Notes under the pieces: model-generated
Seen by the model: the letters and a program-made list of their open reading frames with translations, nothing else
Databases searched by the model: none
What the model was told of the DNA's origin: nothing
Part shown: piece by piece, positions 1 through 11,190 of the stretch
Layout: the number at the start of each line of letters is the position of its first letter
Numbering within the stretch: position 1 is the first letter of the stretch
Translations under genes and position numbers: made by a program
DNA from: Coix lacryma-jobi var. lacryma-jobi
Lineage: Eukaryota > Streptophyta > Magnoliopsida > Poales > Poaceae
Assembly: GCA_009763385.1 (NCBI GenBank)
Contig: CM019831.1
Span: 87,889,845-87,953,844 of the forward strand
Length of the DNA: 64,000 nt
Direction of reading: 5' to 3'

Positions 1-3000
1 TTTCGACACATGCCTGGCGAGAGCATAGAAAGTTTATTCGCTCGCTTTCAGGTGATTGTCAACAGGATGAGGGCTAACAAGGAGTTGTTTCCTTTCGACG
101 ATCATGAGAGGGCTCTCAAGCTTTTACACACTCTCGATCGGTCGGTGTGGGACTCCAAGGTTCAGGCGATCATCGAAACGCCTAACTATGAGACTCTCAC
201 GTGCGACGAGCTCTTTAGTAAGCTCAAGTCTAGTGAGATTGACGCCATGGCGAGGGCTTCTTATGAAAATCCTTCTGGCCCGTCGATGGCTTTGGTTTCT
301 GGCTCTTCTGCTAACACCTCTGGAGGCTTTGCTTTGTCATCTCTTCTTTCTGTCACAGAGGAGCAGCTAGAGTTCATGGCGGACGACGAGTTGGCCCTGC
401 TTGCCAACCGGTTCTCGCGGTTCCACAACAACCGCATGAATTGTCGCCGCGGAGGAGGATGAGGTGGCTGCTACGAGTGTGGAGGCTCGGACCACTTCAT
501 CGCCAATTGCCCGAAGAAGAACAAGCAAGTCTTCGGCAAGGCGGATCATGGCCACAAGTATGACTCCAGCAAGCGCAAGGAGAAGTACGTCCCCGCCAAG
601 CATAAGCGGAGGGGCAGCTTCAACAAGGAGTACATCAAGGAGAAGTACTTGGAGAAGGCCCAGGCCGAGCAGTGTGCCTTCTTCGCCACGCTCAGTGACG
701 TCGATGACTCGGATGACGACTCCGCTGCATCAAGCGATGACGAGTCCGAGAAGAAGAAGAAGATCAAGGACAAGTTGAACGGTCTTTGCTTCTTCACCGA
801 CAATGAGGGCTTCTGCACCATGGCCCTCGGCGATGAAGTCAATGGCGAGCTGGAGGAGATCCCTCGGAACGACGACGATGACGACGACACCTCCCAGGTA
901 TCACAGACCCCCGATGAGCTTTCTGCTGAGGTCGATAAACTTACTGCTGCCCTCCTTAGTCAAGATAAGCTGCTTAGGCGTGCTGCTAGAGAGAGGAAGG
1001 AGTTTAGGCAGAAGTGGGAGGATGCGGTGAAGGAGCTTGAGTCTGTCAAGTCCACCGTTGTCGTAACAGAGGAGGATGAGTGTGAGATGTGCTCCAAGCA
1101 CATGACTAACCTTCTCACTTTGAGGGGGAAGTATGTTGTGTTGGTTGGAGAGATGGATGAGATGAAGGCTAGACCAGGGTTGCTGGGTGCGTGCAAGTCT
1201 TGTGCAGGCTTGCAATCCGAGTTGGCAGAGAAGAATGCCAAGATTGTGTCTCTTGAGAAGGCCAGCTTGGGTAGCACTGGTGTGTCTAGGTGTGCCTTGT
1301 GTGAGGGTTTAGAGATGGAGATTGCAAATGTGCAGCATGACAAGATGCAAACCGAGGAAGAAAACACATACCTTCGGACCATCTTGTCATGGGTGTCTTG
1401 TGGTGAGCCGCGGCTTGGGATGATGATTGTCTAATTCAAACGTGCTGCTGGAGGTCCTGGTGTTGGTTTTTCTCAGGGTGTTGAGTATGCTAAATCTTTC
1501 GAGAAGGTTGGAGAGTTTAGTGGTCTTAAGCCGAGCGAGAAGCCCAACTCCACCACTACTCCCAAACTGACCAAGATTCCACCCAAAGAGCCTCTCAAAC
1601 CTAACACCAAGGATGGAGTGTTTGTGGAACCTCCAAGAGCTCCACCCAAGAAACAGACATGGGCTCCAAAACCAAACCACCTCAGGAACAAGCTAGACAC
1701 AATGCCACCAATCCATGAGGAGCTTTTGCCACAAAAGAGCCAAGTGATCCACATCCACTATTGTGAGTACCAACAACCCCCTATGAGAGCGGTGAGGTAC
1801 CACTGTGAGCACTGTGGGAGAGATGGACACTTGTGGGAGTTTTGCTTTCGGCGCAAGAGAGAGGAGCGTCGTGCAAAGGAGATGAACAACTCGGACATGT
1901 ACCATCCTTTCCATGATGTACATGTGTCGAAGGTTCAGAGGAGAGCTGCTATGCCTAGAGGTCCAATGCCTCAAGGTCCTAGGCTGCAAGGAGGTCGTGC
2001 CCGGCGAGAGCCTGCTTTTGTAGGTTATGGACCCCGTGGTGGTGGCTTTGTAGTTGAGCGTTACCCCCACCGCATTTTGAGTATCGCGATGGACGCTCTT
2101 CCCTTAGCGGACCACGTTTTCCTGTGCGTGGTGATCGCTTTCCCCGTAGGCGTGCTAGGGATGGTTTTTCTACTAACCGTTCTTTTGAGCAGCCGGCCCA
2201 ACATTGGTACACTTCCCATTTTACTCACCCCAGTGTTGGACCGTATGCTCACCCTATGTCTTTTTATTGATGTAGGTAAGGCGATTGGAGAATGTTTGGT
2301 TGGTGGATTCCGGGTGCTCAAGGCATATGACCGGAAACACCAAGTGGTTCTCCAGTCTTAGTCCAGTTGCCAGAAAGGAGTTTATCACCTTCGGCGACAA
2401 TAGCAAAGGTAAAGTGTTGTCTCGTGGGTCGGTGCAAGTTAATGAGCACTTTGTGTTGTGTGATGTTGCTCTTGTTTCTAACTTGCATTTTAACCTTCTT
2501 TATGTTTTGCAACTCTTTGATGCTGACTATGAGATTCATTTTAAGCCGAATCTCAGTCGTATCTTGGATCCTCAGGGCAATCTTGTATGTTTGATTTCGC
2601 CCTCTGGGAAAGTCTTTCGAGCGAATTTTTCGTAGTCGTTTGGAATTTCTCGTTGTCATTTGGCTGGACCTTCCTCCTCTGATCATTGGAAGTGGCATAG
2701 GAGACTAGGTCATCTGAGCTTCGACTTGCTTGCAAGGCTTAGTTCACTTGGCTTAATCCGAGGATTGCCCAAGTTGTGCATGGAGAAGGATCTTGTTTGC
2801 CATTCGTGTAGACATGGGAAAATGGTAGCTGCTCGCCATCATCCGGTGAATCAGGTTATGACTAAGCGCCCTGGAGAGTTTTTGCATATGGACCTTGTCG
2901 GTCCGGCTCGGGTGAGCTCGGTTGGGGGGAAGTGGTATGTGTTTGTTCTTGTTGATGACTTTTCGAGATATTCGTGGGTTTTCTTTTTAGCTGAGAAAAT

Positions 3001-5480
3001 TGAGACTTTCACCTTTGTTTGCAATTTGATCTTGCGACTTCAGAACGAGTTCCCTAAGAACTCGATGAGAGCTATTCGTAGCGATAATGGATCCGAGTTT
3101 AAGAACTCAGATTTTGAGAAGTTTTGTAACTCATTGGGTTTAGAGCATCAGTTTTCTTCCCCCTACACACCGCCACAAAATGGTGTTGTAGAGAGGAAAA
3201 ATCGGACCCTTGTTGAGATGGCCAGGATGATGCTCGATGAGCATAGGACTCCTAGGCGGTATTGGGCCGAGGCTAAAAACATTGCATGCTACATTTCCAA
3301 TCGCATTTTTCTCCGTGCTTTCTTGAAGAAAACTTCTTATGAGTTGCAATTTGGGAAGCAACCCAAATTGAGTTATTTTAGAGTTTTTGGTTGCCACTGT
3401 TTTATACTCAAGAAAGGCAACTTGGACAAGTTTGAGTCTCGCTCTTCTGACAGTGTATTTTTGGGTTATGGTAATCATACTCGTGCATATCGTGTGCTTA
3501 ACCTTGATACTAACCGAGTCATGGAGACATCCGATGTCACCTTCGACGAGACTGGGCTTTGTCCTTCATCTAGTTTTGAGCGTGCAGGTGATCACGAGGT
3601 TGGCGAACCTCTTTTTGATGATGAGGAAGAAGGTGCTGAAGGGATTGATGATCCAGCACTTCCTCCACCTGCTGTGCCGATTGGGTCGACTTCGACCACG
3701 ACTGCACGCGGCCCCGACCCTTCTTCCTCTACTACATGGGGGCCATGTGATCCACCACCTCGGGTTGTACCATTTGAACCCGGGGGAGCACCAGCTACTG
3801 TTGAGGGGGGGTTACTTCAGCAAGAGAGGCGCCACGACACATTCAGCGCCAACACCCACCTCAACAGATGATCGGCGACATCCATGAACGCGTCACTCGA
3901 TCAAGGTCACAACAAATTTCTCACTTTGCTCATTCTACATTTGTTGCTGATTTTGAACCCCGAGATGTTGGACACGCTTTTTCTGATCCGGATTGGGTCA
4001 ATGCCATGCATGAGGAGCTTGAAAATTTTGAGAGAAATCGGGTTTGGGTTCTTCTTCCTCTTCCTCCTGAGTGTCACCCTATTGGGACAAAATGGGTTTT
4101 CAAAAACAAATAAGGAGAAGATGGTCATGTTGTGAGAAACAAGGCCAAACTTGTAGCCCAGGGGTATAGTCAGAAGGAGGGGATAGACTATGAGGAGACT
4201 TTTGCTCTTGTAGCTTGTTTGGAGGCAATTAGGATCCTCTTGGCTTTTGCTGCATCCAATGGTTTCAAACTTTTTCAAATGGATGTCAAGAGTGTCTTCC
4301 TAAACGGCTACATAGAAGAAGAAGTGTATGTGAAACAACCCCCGGTTTTGAAAATCTCAAGTTTCCAAACCATGTTTTTAAACTTCACAAAGCTTTGTAT
4401 GGTTTGAAACAATACCCTAGAGCCTGGTATGATAGGTTTAAAACCTTTTTGCTTGCTAAGGGTTTCAAAATCGGGTGTGTGGATAAAACACTCTTTCTCC
4501 TCAAGCAAGGAAATGACACTTTATTGGTTCAGATTTACGTGGATGATATCATTTTCGGTGGTTCTTCTCATGCTTTGGTTGCCAAGTTTGCAAATACTAT
4601 GAGGAGGGAATTTGAGATGAGCATGATGGGCGAGTTGACATTTTTCCTCGGGTTGCAAATCAAGCAATCCCGAGAAGGGACATTTGTGCACCAGGGCAAG
4701 TACACCAAGGACATATTGAAGAAGTTTGATATGGGTGAGGCCAAGCCTCTTCCAACACCCATGTCGACCACGACGGCCCTGGATGCGGACAAGGATGGAG
4801 AAGCTATGGACCAGAAGGAGTACCGGAGTATGATCAGGTCGCTGCTGTACCTGACGGCAACACGCCCGGACATTCAGTTCGTGGTATGCCTTTGCGTGCG
4901 CTTTCAAGCGTCACCGCGCACTTCTCACCGTCAGGCGGTCAAGCGCATTATGAGGTACTTATGCTTCACACCCGAGTTTGGGATTTGGTATTCTGCTTCT
5001 TCCACCCTCTCCCTTTGCGGTTACTCGGATGCTGATTTTGATGGTTGCCGACTTGAGCGCAAGTCCCCTTTTGGGACTTGTCAGTTTTTGGGTTCTTCCC
5101 TTGTATCTTGGTCTTCTTGCAAGCAGTCTAGTGTCGCACAGTCTACCATAGAAGCTGAATATGTTGTTGTGGCTAGCTGTTGTTCCCAGTTGTTGTGGAT
5201 GATGGCCACTTTGCGTGATTTTGGTCTGAGCTTTTCTCGAGTTCCATTGCTTTGTGATAGCACGAGTGCGATTAGCGTTGCTAAGAACCTCGTGCTGCAT
5301 TCTAAGACCAAACACATTGATGTGCGCTTTCATTTCTTGCGAGACCACTATGAGAAGGGTGATATCGACCTTCACCATGTTGATACTCATCTTCAGTTGG
5401 CAGATATTTTCACCAAGCCTCTGGACCAATCAACCTTTGCTAGGTTGAGAGGTGAGCTCGGTGTGTGTTTTCCCTTTTAG
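1..5480 (+). pseudogene. E1: decayed Ty1/copia gag-pol (family A)
   Basis: This is the polyprotein of a copia retrotransposon; its 5' end lies outside the window. Visible in order: the Gag core (10-462), a CCHC zinc knuckle (469-510), a long acidic and coiled-coil Gag region (649-1434), a second CCHC knuckle (1804-1845), and an aspartic protease with a DSG motif (from 2285). Integrase follows with its zinc-binding region and DDE residues (HMDLVG, RSDNGSEF, ERKNRT; 2660-3871). Reverse transcriptase has a YVDD box (near 4540), and RNase H ends at 5480. It is broken by stops at 460-462, 1432-1434, 2633-2635 and 4111-4113, and by frameshifts near 2070, 3860 and 4345. Domain order gag-AP-INT-RT-RH is diagnostic of Ty1/copia. 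The long Gag and long LTRs suggest a SIRE/Maximus-type lineage, which is an inference. It cannot encode a working polyprotein. Confidence 0.93.
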
Positions 5481-6982
5481 TTGGGGGAAACATTTTGGTT
5501 CTTGTATCATAGACTAACTTCTTTTATCTTGTTTTTGTTTTCTTTTTGCATTTCATCATATTTGCATCTTTACCTTTTCGAGCTTCATGTCTATAATCTA
5601 TAGAATGAATTTATGCTCTGATTAGTGTATGCTCCGATGATACATGATGATGCTTGTAGCTTAGGCTCTTTTTGATCACTGATACATGTTGTGAGCTGAG
5701 CTACTTTTCAGAATTGTGAATATGCTTAATTCAACATAAAATTTGAAACATGTTCACCATTGAGTTTGGCAACTAGCATGTGTAGAATGTGTTGAAGTCA
5801 CTTGTGCTTTTCATATATGCTAGGTTGCTATGTCTCTAGTTCTGAGTCTTTCACTTGCTTGGTATGTTCATTTTCTGTTAAAATTTGAACCAAGTCTAAG
5901 TGAATTGAAAAGATCGAGTTGGGATCACTTGACAACACATCACTGTATCGAGACTGTTTCTCATTGCACATTGAGTTAAACTTGAGTCGTGTAGTGTAAG
6001 ACCGAAACCGTTGCTTCAAGCTTCTGACTGCTTATGCATACGCTTAGCTCGGTTGAAAAGTTAGGCAATGTCAAGTTTTCAACCTCTCGCAATCACATGC
6101 TGAAAATTCAAACTTGTGTAATCACCGCTGCAACTCCGATAATTTTTTGAAAACACAAGTCTATGTTTCATTCTACAGCATGATGATTGAACTTTGCTAG
6201 GTGTAGTTCACCTTGTATACATGTTTAGCACTTGTGTAACTTCCTGTCTATACATGTTTGATGCTATTTTGATGGTGAAACCCTTTCTGAATGGCTTAAA
6301 ACTGCTCATTTTGCTCATATGTTTATATTTCGTATTATGTGATCAGTCTGAGCCTCTACTGGCGTTTATTCTTATTGTTGAATCATTGGATCAGCATTCT
6401 TTAGAGCATCTATTCCTTCTATTGATTATATACCTGAAGTTGCTAACCTGCATTGGTGACTCATATGCATTTGCCTTGTTGTGCGCATTTTCAACTAAGG
6501 GGGAGAAATTTGACAAATCATGTCCCTAGTTGTGTGCACTATTGTAGGGGGAGTTTGCGTGCTTGTTTTTGTTGACAAGCTTTGTTGGTCAATTGGTTCG
6601 AAGCAGTTTTTTAATTGTTTTGGAGTGTTTTTCATCTTGTGTGGTTTTTCAATTGGTTTGGAGCGGTTCTGCTAGTTGTGTTGAGCCTTTGCCTCTTTCT
6701 GGAGGGACTAGCTTGTCTTTGTCTTTCTTGCTCCGACCTTCTTGCTAGTGGTGTTGAGCCTGTTCTACCTCTTCTTGAGGGCTAGCTTTGCTTCTCTTGG
6801 TTGCGTCGAGCCGTTGCCCATGTCTTTGGGAACCAAATTGACTGGCTCACTCCATTCGATTTTTCCTGGCTTTGCTTCGCTTTTAGTCGACTGGTTGAGC
6901 TCACTTACTTCTTCTTCCTTCTTTCTTCTATCTTCATATGATTTGTGTTGGTAGTTGACAATGCACTCATCAAGGGGGAGAT
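5481..6982 (+). other. E1 long 3' noncoding region before the 3' LTR
   Basis: About 1.5 kb lies between the RNase H stop and the polypurine tract and holds no supported coding sequence. It is conserved in E2, E3 and E4 as reverse complement (for example 46,866-48,580 and 62,386-63,970), so it is a normal part of the family. It includes purine-rich PPT-like repeats near 6497 and 6546 before the true PPT. Short open frames here are not conserved as proteins. Confidence 0.8.
6972..6982 (+). promoter_or_regulatory. E1 polypurine tract (PPT)
   Basis: AAGGGGGAGAT sits directly before the TG that begins the 3' LTR. It is the expected primer site for plus-strand DNA synthesis. The same tract precedes the LTR in E2 (near 50,600), E3 (near 46,870) and E4 (near 62,390). 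Confidence 0.85.
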
Positions 6983-7285
6983 TGCGGATACATGGGTGTA
7001 TGCCGGATCTTGAGATGATGAGTGATTGTCAACTGGTATGATGCGCAAGTTCTTTGGCTTGTGTTGTGCAGGTGTTGAGCTCGGATACGGTGATCAAGGG
7101 CAAGGTGAAGGTCAAGTAGAGACGTGTCGTGCCGATGGACCCAGAGCGGTGAAGGGCGGACGTGAGGCTTGGACTGACGGACCGGTGGCCTGAGGATCGG
7201 TCGTGGTGGCTGACAGCCTGGGACAGCGACAAGTGAAGACTTGCGTGTGGACGGGGTGCACAGGCGGTGCATCCCCTCTACGGCT

Positions 7286-7560
7286 CGGTTTGGTGGTTGA
7301 GCCACAGAAAAACCACTGAGTGGACGGTTTCCAGGTTTGGGCCTCAAAACGTAGGGGCTGGCCGGTTTCCGAGTTTGGGCCACAAAACTCGGGCTGAGGA
7401 CGGTTTCCAGGTTTGGCCCTCAAAACCTGGGCGCTGGCGGGTTTCTGAGTTTGGGCCACAAAACTCAGGCGACGGACGACAGGTTTCCCGGTATCAGCCT
7501 CAAAACCAGGGGATGGCCCAGGTTTCCCGGTTTCGGCCTCAAAACCGGGGGGAGGTCCGT
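7286..7560 (+). repeat. Hairpin-module array in U3 of the E1 LTR
   Basis: About seven modules of roughly 35-45 bp. Each is a short inverted repeat around a near-constant loop (GGGCCTC or GGGCCAC), followed by a variable spacer. Stem arms read CCAGGTTT, CCGAGTTT, CTGAGTTT or CCCGGTTT, each paired with its own complement downstream. Two modules here are damaged on one arm (near 7355 and 7500). The array lies upstream of the TATA box at 7744. Confidence 0.85.
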
Positions 7561-7743
7561 GAAAAGGACGAGCGGCGCTTGGCGGCACGTGGCGACATCC
7601 GGTGAGGTCGCGTCGAGGCGAAGCTACCCGATGTGCGGGCGTGGCCGTCGGATCAACATCAACCTCGAGTTGGTCAGGAATACCCTTAGGGTTAGCCTGC
7701 TCGCCCATTAGTTGTAGGGGTAGAAGGGGAATAATTGTATTAG

Positions 7744-7752
7744 GCTATATAA
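7744..7752 (+). promoter_or_regulatory. TATA box of the E1 LTR
   Basis: CTATATAAG lies about 760 bp into the LTR. It is the likely Pol II promoter that separates U3 from R. The equivalent motif CTATAAAT is present on the minus strand in E4 (near 61,490) and E3 (near 45,955). Confidence 0.65.
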
Positions 7753-8342
7753 GGAGAGGCAACCCCTCCCTCCAAACCATCTCAGTCATTGCTATTCTCA
7801 TTCTAGGGTTTCATGCTTCCCATTCCCTGCTGTAGCCACTGAGATCCGTAGAGACGGTGAACAATACCTATGTGTATTTGGATTTTGCGGAAATGGGACC
7901 GGATTCCCATTGTCTCCTCGTGAGGATGAATTTCGTCTGGCAATCGTGATTGTGATTCGCGTTTTGAACTTGTTCTTCGTGTTCTTCTTTTCTTCACGAT
8001 TTTCCCGTCACTCAATCTCCCTCCTTGCTGCGTGTTTATCGAATCCACTTGAATCAAATTGTTCTTTTATGTGAGGAGAACATTTCCACCGAAGAAATTT
8101 AACTCTACCCTCACGAACAAGTAGATCGGGTCGATTCAAGTTTTGTGGCAACTTTTTCGTTCCTACACCTTCCCTTTCGATTTCTCGTTGATTGAGTTGA
8201 TTTGAGCAGATGATTTCTTGGGGATAGTCTACCAACTACCTCGTGATCATCTTCTCCAATTTTGAGATCAAGGGATTTTGATTTGGATCGGATTTGGGGA
8301 AATTTGGGTGAAGGGCGACCGAAATCGCCCTCTCTGGGCACT

Positions 8343-8610
8343 CGCGGACAGTTCGCCGTTGTGCCCGCGGACAGTCCGCGCATCGGGACTTGGCCAGATC
8401 AGTGGCCGCGAGTCTCGGTTGTTTGAGTCCAGGTTCACCGGCGGACAGTCCGCCGTTGCAACCCGCGGACAGTCCGGGACTGTCCAGAGCTGTTTCAGCA
8501 GAGGTGCTGTTTTGCTCTTTTGGCCGGCGGACAGTCCGCCACCGGAGCCCGGACAGTCCGCCGTTGGGAAGACAGTCCGCGGACTGGACACCGGACAGTC
8601 CGGGATTCGG
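8343..8610 (+). repeat. GGACAGTCCG palindrome array in the E1 leader
   Basis: At least eight copies of a GCGGACAGTCCGC-like palindrome with irregular spacing lie 600-870 bp downstream of the TATA box. They would therefore be in the transcribed leader (R/U5). E4 carries the same type in the same place. E2 and E3 carry a different motif there (GACCGGAC and GTCCGGTC). Confidence 0.85.
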
Positions 8611-9013
8611 CTGTGTGCTGATTTTTAGTGTGTTTGCTCTCCCGGCTTTTCGGCTTGGTTTTCGAACTTCTCGTTTGGTCCTAGAGTTAACCAAGGAACC
8701 TCTCTAGGTATCTTTGCTACTTGTTAGCATAGGTATTTGGAGTTTTCTCGACGTAGCCTTCCATCTATGTTCGGGAGTCGGTTCTTGGGGTTGAACTCGA
8801 GCCGGAGCTTTTGGTGTTTGGCTTGCTCTCGTTTGGTGGTGCCTCGCTGTGATCCTAGGGATCATCCACCCTCTTCCAAGGGTCGTAGACATCACGTTTC
8901 GGTCGAAGCTTTTGGGGGTTGATTTGTGAGATAGAAGTCGAAGTTTCGAAAGAATTTTTAGGCTCCTCACCCCCCCCCTCTGGTCGCTTTCTGGTAGCGT
9001 TCTCGGTCCTTCA

Positions 9014-9197
9014 CAATTCTGTTGTACCTTTAGGACATCTTCTAATGTATCCACCCACCTGTTGGGTCGTGAACTAGCCGCTCTCTTGTGTCGTTGCTTT
9101 TAGGTGACTTTCTGGGACAGAGGCCGAAGATTTCTCCAGAAGAAATTTGAGGCTCCCATTCACCCCCCCCCCCTCTGGTCGCCAATCCGGTCCTTCA
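9014..9197 (+). repeat. E5 partial LTR tail (family A)
   Basis: This is a second copy of the LTR 3' end, ending CGGTCCTTCA and followed directly by a primer-binding site. It matches the last 180 bp or so of the E4 LTR, including the stretch with AGGACATC and GTATCCACC. Only the distal part of the LTR is here because E1 interrupts it at 9013/9014. Confidence 0.8.
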
Positions 9198-9199
9198 AT

Positions 9200-9212
9200 T
9201 GGTATCGAAGCC
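9200..9212 (+). promoter_or_regulatory. E5 primer-binding site
   Basis: TGGTATCGAAGCC begins 2 bp after the LTR end. It closely resembles the plant initiator tRNA-Met complement (TGGTATCAGAGC) used by copia elements, with small mismatches. Confidence 0.8.
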
Positions 9213-9236
9213 GGTTAAGGATCTTTCATACCTTAA

Positions 9237-10574
9237 TTGGTTTCGGATCCACAAGGTGACATGGATCGAGGGTCAGGCAAGGTACCATTTCTCGATGGCA
9301 CCAATTACCCCTATTGGAAGATTCGGATGCGTGCATATCTCAACACCATCTATTTTTCCGTGAGGGAGATTTGCGAGGATGAGCAGTACGAGGTCTTGGA
9401 AACCTGTGTTGGTCAACACCAAATTGATCAACACACTGCGAACAACAAGGCTCGCAATGCTCTTTTGGGCAGCCTCTCCATGCCTGAGTTTGAGCATATT
9501 TCCAAGCTTCCTACGACTCGAGAGATCTGGGTGAAGCTTCAGAGCTATCACGAGGGGACCGCTCAGGTCAAGACCAGACTATTCGAGACGTACAAGCGCG
9601 AGTACGAGGATTTCACTCAGATTGATGGGGAGATGATTGACGATATGTTCACTCGCTTTCAGACGATTGTGAACAAGATGCGTGTCAATCGACCCAACCT
9701 ACCTTATGACGATCACGAGAGGGCACTCAAGTTGCTATATGCCCTAGATCGAAAGGTATGGGAGGTGAAGGTGTCGACTATCATTGAGTCACCCAGCTAT
9801 GACACCCTCACCGTGGACGCGCTATTCAGCAAGCTCATGTCCACCGAGATCGATCACCTGACTCAGGGCAAGCTGGAGAACCCATCATCACACACCATGG
9901 CTTTGGTCTCAGGCAAGGGTGGATCGACTCTTTCCGCTGACACTTCTCCACCTATCTTCTCTTTGTCTTCTTTGCTTTCTGTTTTACAACTTCTTAAGGA
10001 TGGATTTGAAGTGCGCTTTAAGACCGGAATGTGCAGAGTTTTGGATTCTCGGGGCGATCTTGTTTGTTGGATTGTCCCCTTTGGTCGTGTCTTCCGAGCC
10101 AATTTTTCTCGCTCTTTCGGCTCTTCTAGATGTTTGGTGGCAGGTCATTCTTCTGATTTATGGAAGTGGCATAGGAGACTTGGACATTTGAGCTTCGACT
10201 TGCTTCCAAGACTTAGCTGACTTGGCCTAATCCAAGGATTGCCCAAGCTTAAGTTTCAGAAGGACCTTATCTGTCACCCTTGTCATCACAGGAAGATGGT
10301 TGCCGCTTCTCAGCCACTTGTTAACCAGGTGAAGACCAAGCGACCCCGCGAGCTTTTACACATGGACGTTGTTGGTCCAGCTCGGATCTGCTCAGCAGGT
10401 GGGGAGTGGTACGTTCTAGTGATCGTGGACGATTTTTCGAGGTATTCTTGGATGTTCTTCATGGAGGGCAAGGACGAGGCTTTTTTCTCATGCTCGAGAT
10501 TTGATTTTGAGGTTAAAAACCGAGTTCCCCCTGACACCATTAGAGCTATTCGCAGTGACAATGGTACTCAATTT
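9237..10574 (+). pseudogene. E5: gag joined in frame to integrase by an internal deletion
   Basis: A Gag N-terminal region of about 240 residues (Gag motifs such as YPYWK and DDHERALKLL) runs without a stop into sequence from the end of protease and the pre-integrase zinc region (HRRLGHLSFDLL). Both zinc knuckles and most of protease are missing. The join is near 9975, in a stretch similar to both parents (TTTCTGT), which suggests a microhomology deletion. A stop lies at 10,218-10,220. Integrase then continues (LLHMDVVGP, RSDNGTQF) until about 10,574, where homology ends abruptly. This is a defective relative of E1 and E2. Confidence 0.85.
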
Positions 10575-11190
10575 GCCTCTTTGTGTTCTTCATGTGATAA
10601 CTCCACAAGATTTATTCATAAAGTCCCTACCAATTTCCACATTTCATAATGTGTTATTGAGTTTGGTATGCGTCGATTTGAGAATTGCAAGCTTTATGGG
10701 GACTCCTTTTGAAACTATAACCTATAACATCATATTGTACTCTTTTCCTCGATAAGTTTTTCCTCACATAGGTTTATCACAGAAGGTTTTTAATAAGGCA
10801 ATATCAATGCAAGTCATGTGTCATATCCCTAATTTTCCCCACCGGGATTTTTTGTACGGGGTATCTAAGACATAATCTATGTCATATCTTTTGTTTCTCC
10901 CACAGAGGTTTTGAGAGGGTATCAAAGACATAATTATAATTATGAATATAAATATGTATCAATGATTACTTCACGGGAGAGTTTCCTCTTCGTAACCTAT
11001 GTTATGTATATAAATATATATCAATAATTAATAAAAAATGCTCGATGATTTATTCTATTCTCACGTGTCCTCTTTACATTACTCGCAATTAAACTCCTCT
11101 ATTATGTATATAAATATGTATCAATAATTAATAAAAAATGCTCAATGATTTATTCTATTCTCACATGTCCTCTTGCATTACTCGCAATAC
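10575..11190 (+). repeat. 3' remnant of a different copia element
   Basis: From about 10,606 one frame resembles the RNase H C-terminus of copia elements outside family A (DLFIKSLP and PFETIT-like residues). AT-rich sequence with TTTTTAATAAGGCAA and CCCACCGGGATTTT-like stretches follows, typical of copia 3' ends and LTRs. The family A integrase stops exactly where this begins, so the junction is a recombination or deletion scar. Frame breaks are present. The lineage assignment rests on memory of such sequences and is tentative. Confidence 0.55.
11002..11190. repeat. Tandem duplication, period 100 bp
   Basis: Two adjacent AT-rich copies begin TTATGTATATAAAT at 11,002 and 11,102. They share the stretch with AATAATTAATAAAAAATG and TTCTATTCTCAC and differ at only a few positions. 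Confidence 0.85.

Larger units (their letters stand above)
6983..9013 (+). repeat. E1 3' LTR (family A, about 2.03 kb)
   Basis: The LTR starts TGCGGATACATGG right after the PPT and ends CGGTCCTTCA. It aligns with minus-strand LTRs at 44,850-46,865, 48,743-50,598 and 60,395-62,385. From 5' to 3' it contains a hairpin-module array (about 7286-7560), a TATA box (7744), a GGAC/GTCC array (8343-8610) and a C-rich tract before the end. The end abuts a second, partial copy of the LTR tail, which shows that E1 inserted into the LTR of E5. Confidence 0.88.

Noticed and set aside
7112..7708. A 198-codon minus-strand open frame across the E1 LTR
   Set aside because: It is antisense to the hairpin-module array, whose repeated units keep frames open. 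It has no domain, and equivalent frames in other LTR copies differ in length.
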